From Hanleya hanleyi (Eukaryota > Mollusca > Polyplacophora > Lepidopleurida > Hanleyidae), in NCBI GenBank assembly GCA_036873755.1, contig JAVTVY010033749.1:1-64000 (forward strand): a DNA stretch of 64,000 nt, read 5' to 3'. The notes under the pieces are model-generated. The model had not been told where the DNA came from. It worked only from the letters and a program-made list of their open reading frames with translations, and did not search any database. Below are positions 63,786 to 64,000 of the stretch, piece by piece; position 1 is the first letter of the stretch, and each line of letters starts with the position of its first letter. A program made the translations under genes and the position numbers.

Positions 63786-64000
63786 GTGTAATCTATTTAA
63801 TATTTGTTATGTAATGTATAGTGTCATCGGCGATATTTTTGTGTAATTGTATGTTTTTGTGTAATTGTATATTTTTGTGTAATCGTATGTTTATATCACT
63901 AATGGTGAGACATATTAAAATATAATATCTGAAAACAAAAATCTATAATTGTTACGGTGTTCACCTGCTAAATCTATACAAGTCCATATACAGCTACACA
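63786..64000. other. Right edge of the window
   Basis: AT-rich, with TTTTTGTGTAATTGTAT repeated three times at 63,836-63,892. No gene. Confidence 0.45.

Overview
The window looks like nuclear DNA of a marine invertebrate animal. It has a single-exon acyl-CoA synthetase with a eukaryotic poly(A) signal, animal-type Penelope-like retroelements, palindromic MITEs, GGAC-flanked satellites, and integrated relics of adintovirus/Maverick-like DNA viruses. A lancelet, hemichordate or mollusc would fit; the sequence alone does not decide. Host gene density is very low. I see one intact host gene (38.8-40.5 kb) and one truncated duplicate of it. Nearly everything else is mobile or viral DNA.

Layout. 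0-0.4 kb: tail of a canonical Penelope-like element (minus). 1.7-8.3 kb: two decayed viral relics on the minus strand, one with a structural-type protein, a family protein, a small basic protein and a packaging ATPase, the other with an integrase and a PC4-like protein. Each is cut by a Penelope-type insertion. 8.3-11.6 kb: MITEs and a dispersed repeat. 11.6-17.3 kb: two satellites with periods near 157 and 78 bp. 19.3-25.9 kb: a 5S-derived fragment, a hairpin element, and three head-to-tail Penelope-like pieces with a MITE and a small non-autonomous relative, all enclosed by a 92-bp inverted repeat. 26-28 kb: viral relic with an adenain-like protease. 28.6-33.6 kb: second copies of the dispersed repeat and satellite, and another Penelope-like piece. 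33.7-36.7 kb: viral relic with integrase, two PC4-like genes and one more family protein. 36.7-38.5 kb: tandem repeats and a MITE. 38.8-43.9 kb: acyl-CoA synthetase and its partial duplicate. 44-47.8 kb: tandem repeats. 48.07-62.89 kb: a large composite bounded by inverted repeats, holding two direct repeats, one of which is split by a nearly intact 6.1-kb Polinton-like element. 63.5 kb: LINE tail.

The most interesting object is the 6,113-bp element at 52,214-58,326. It has 5'-AG...CT-3' termini, about 419-bp terminal inverted repeats and a 6-bp duplication (GACAAA), which is the Maverick/Polinton signature. It carries only a zinc-finger packaging ATPase, an ATGA-overlapping acidic protein, a Glu-rich ORF, and a CARD domain fused to a PC4-like protein (broken by one stop codon). 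No polymerase, integrase, protease or capsid gene is visible inside it. The older relics carry related ATPase and PC4-like genes plus integrase and protease, so they are a plausible source of missing functions.

Second, the Penelope-like elements have the permuted order (GIY-YIG before reverse transcriptase). Their 3' ends share a compensatory-substituted two-hairpin RNA structure with a 508-bp non-autonomous element that resembles animal retrozymes in layout.
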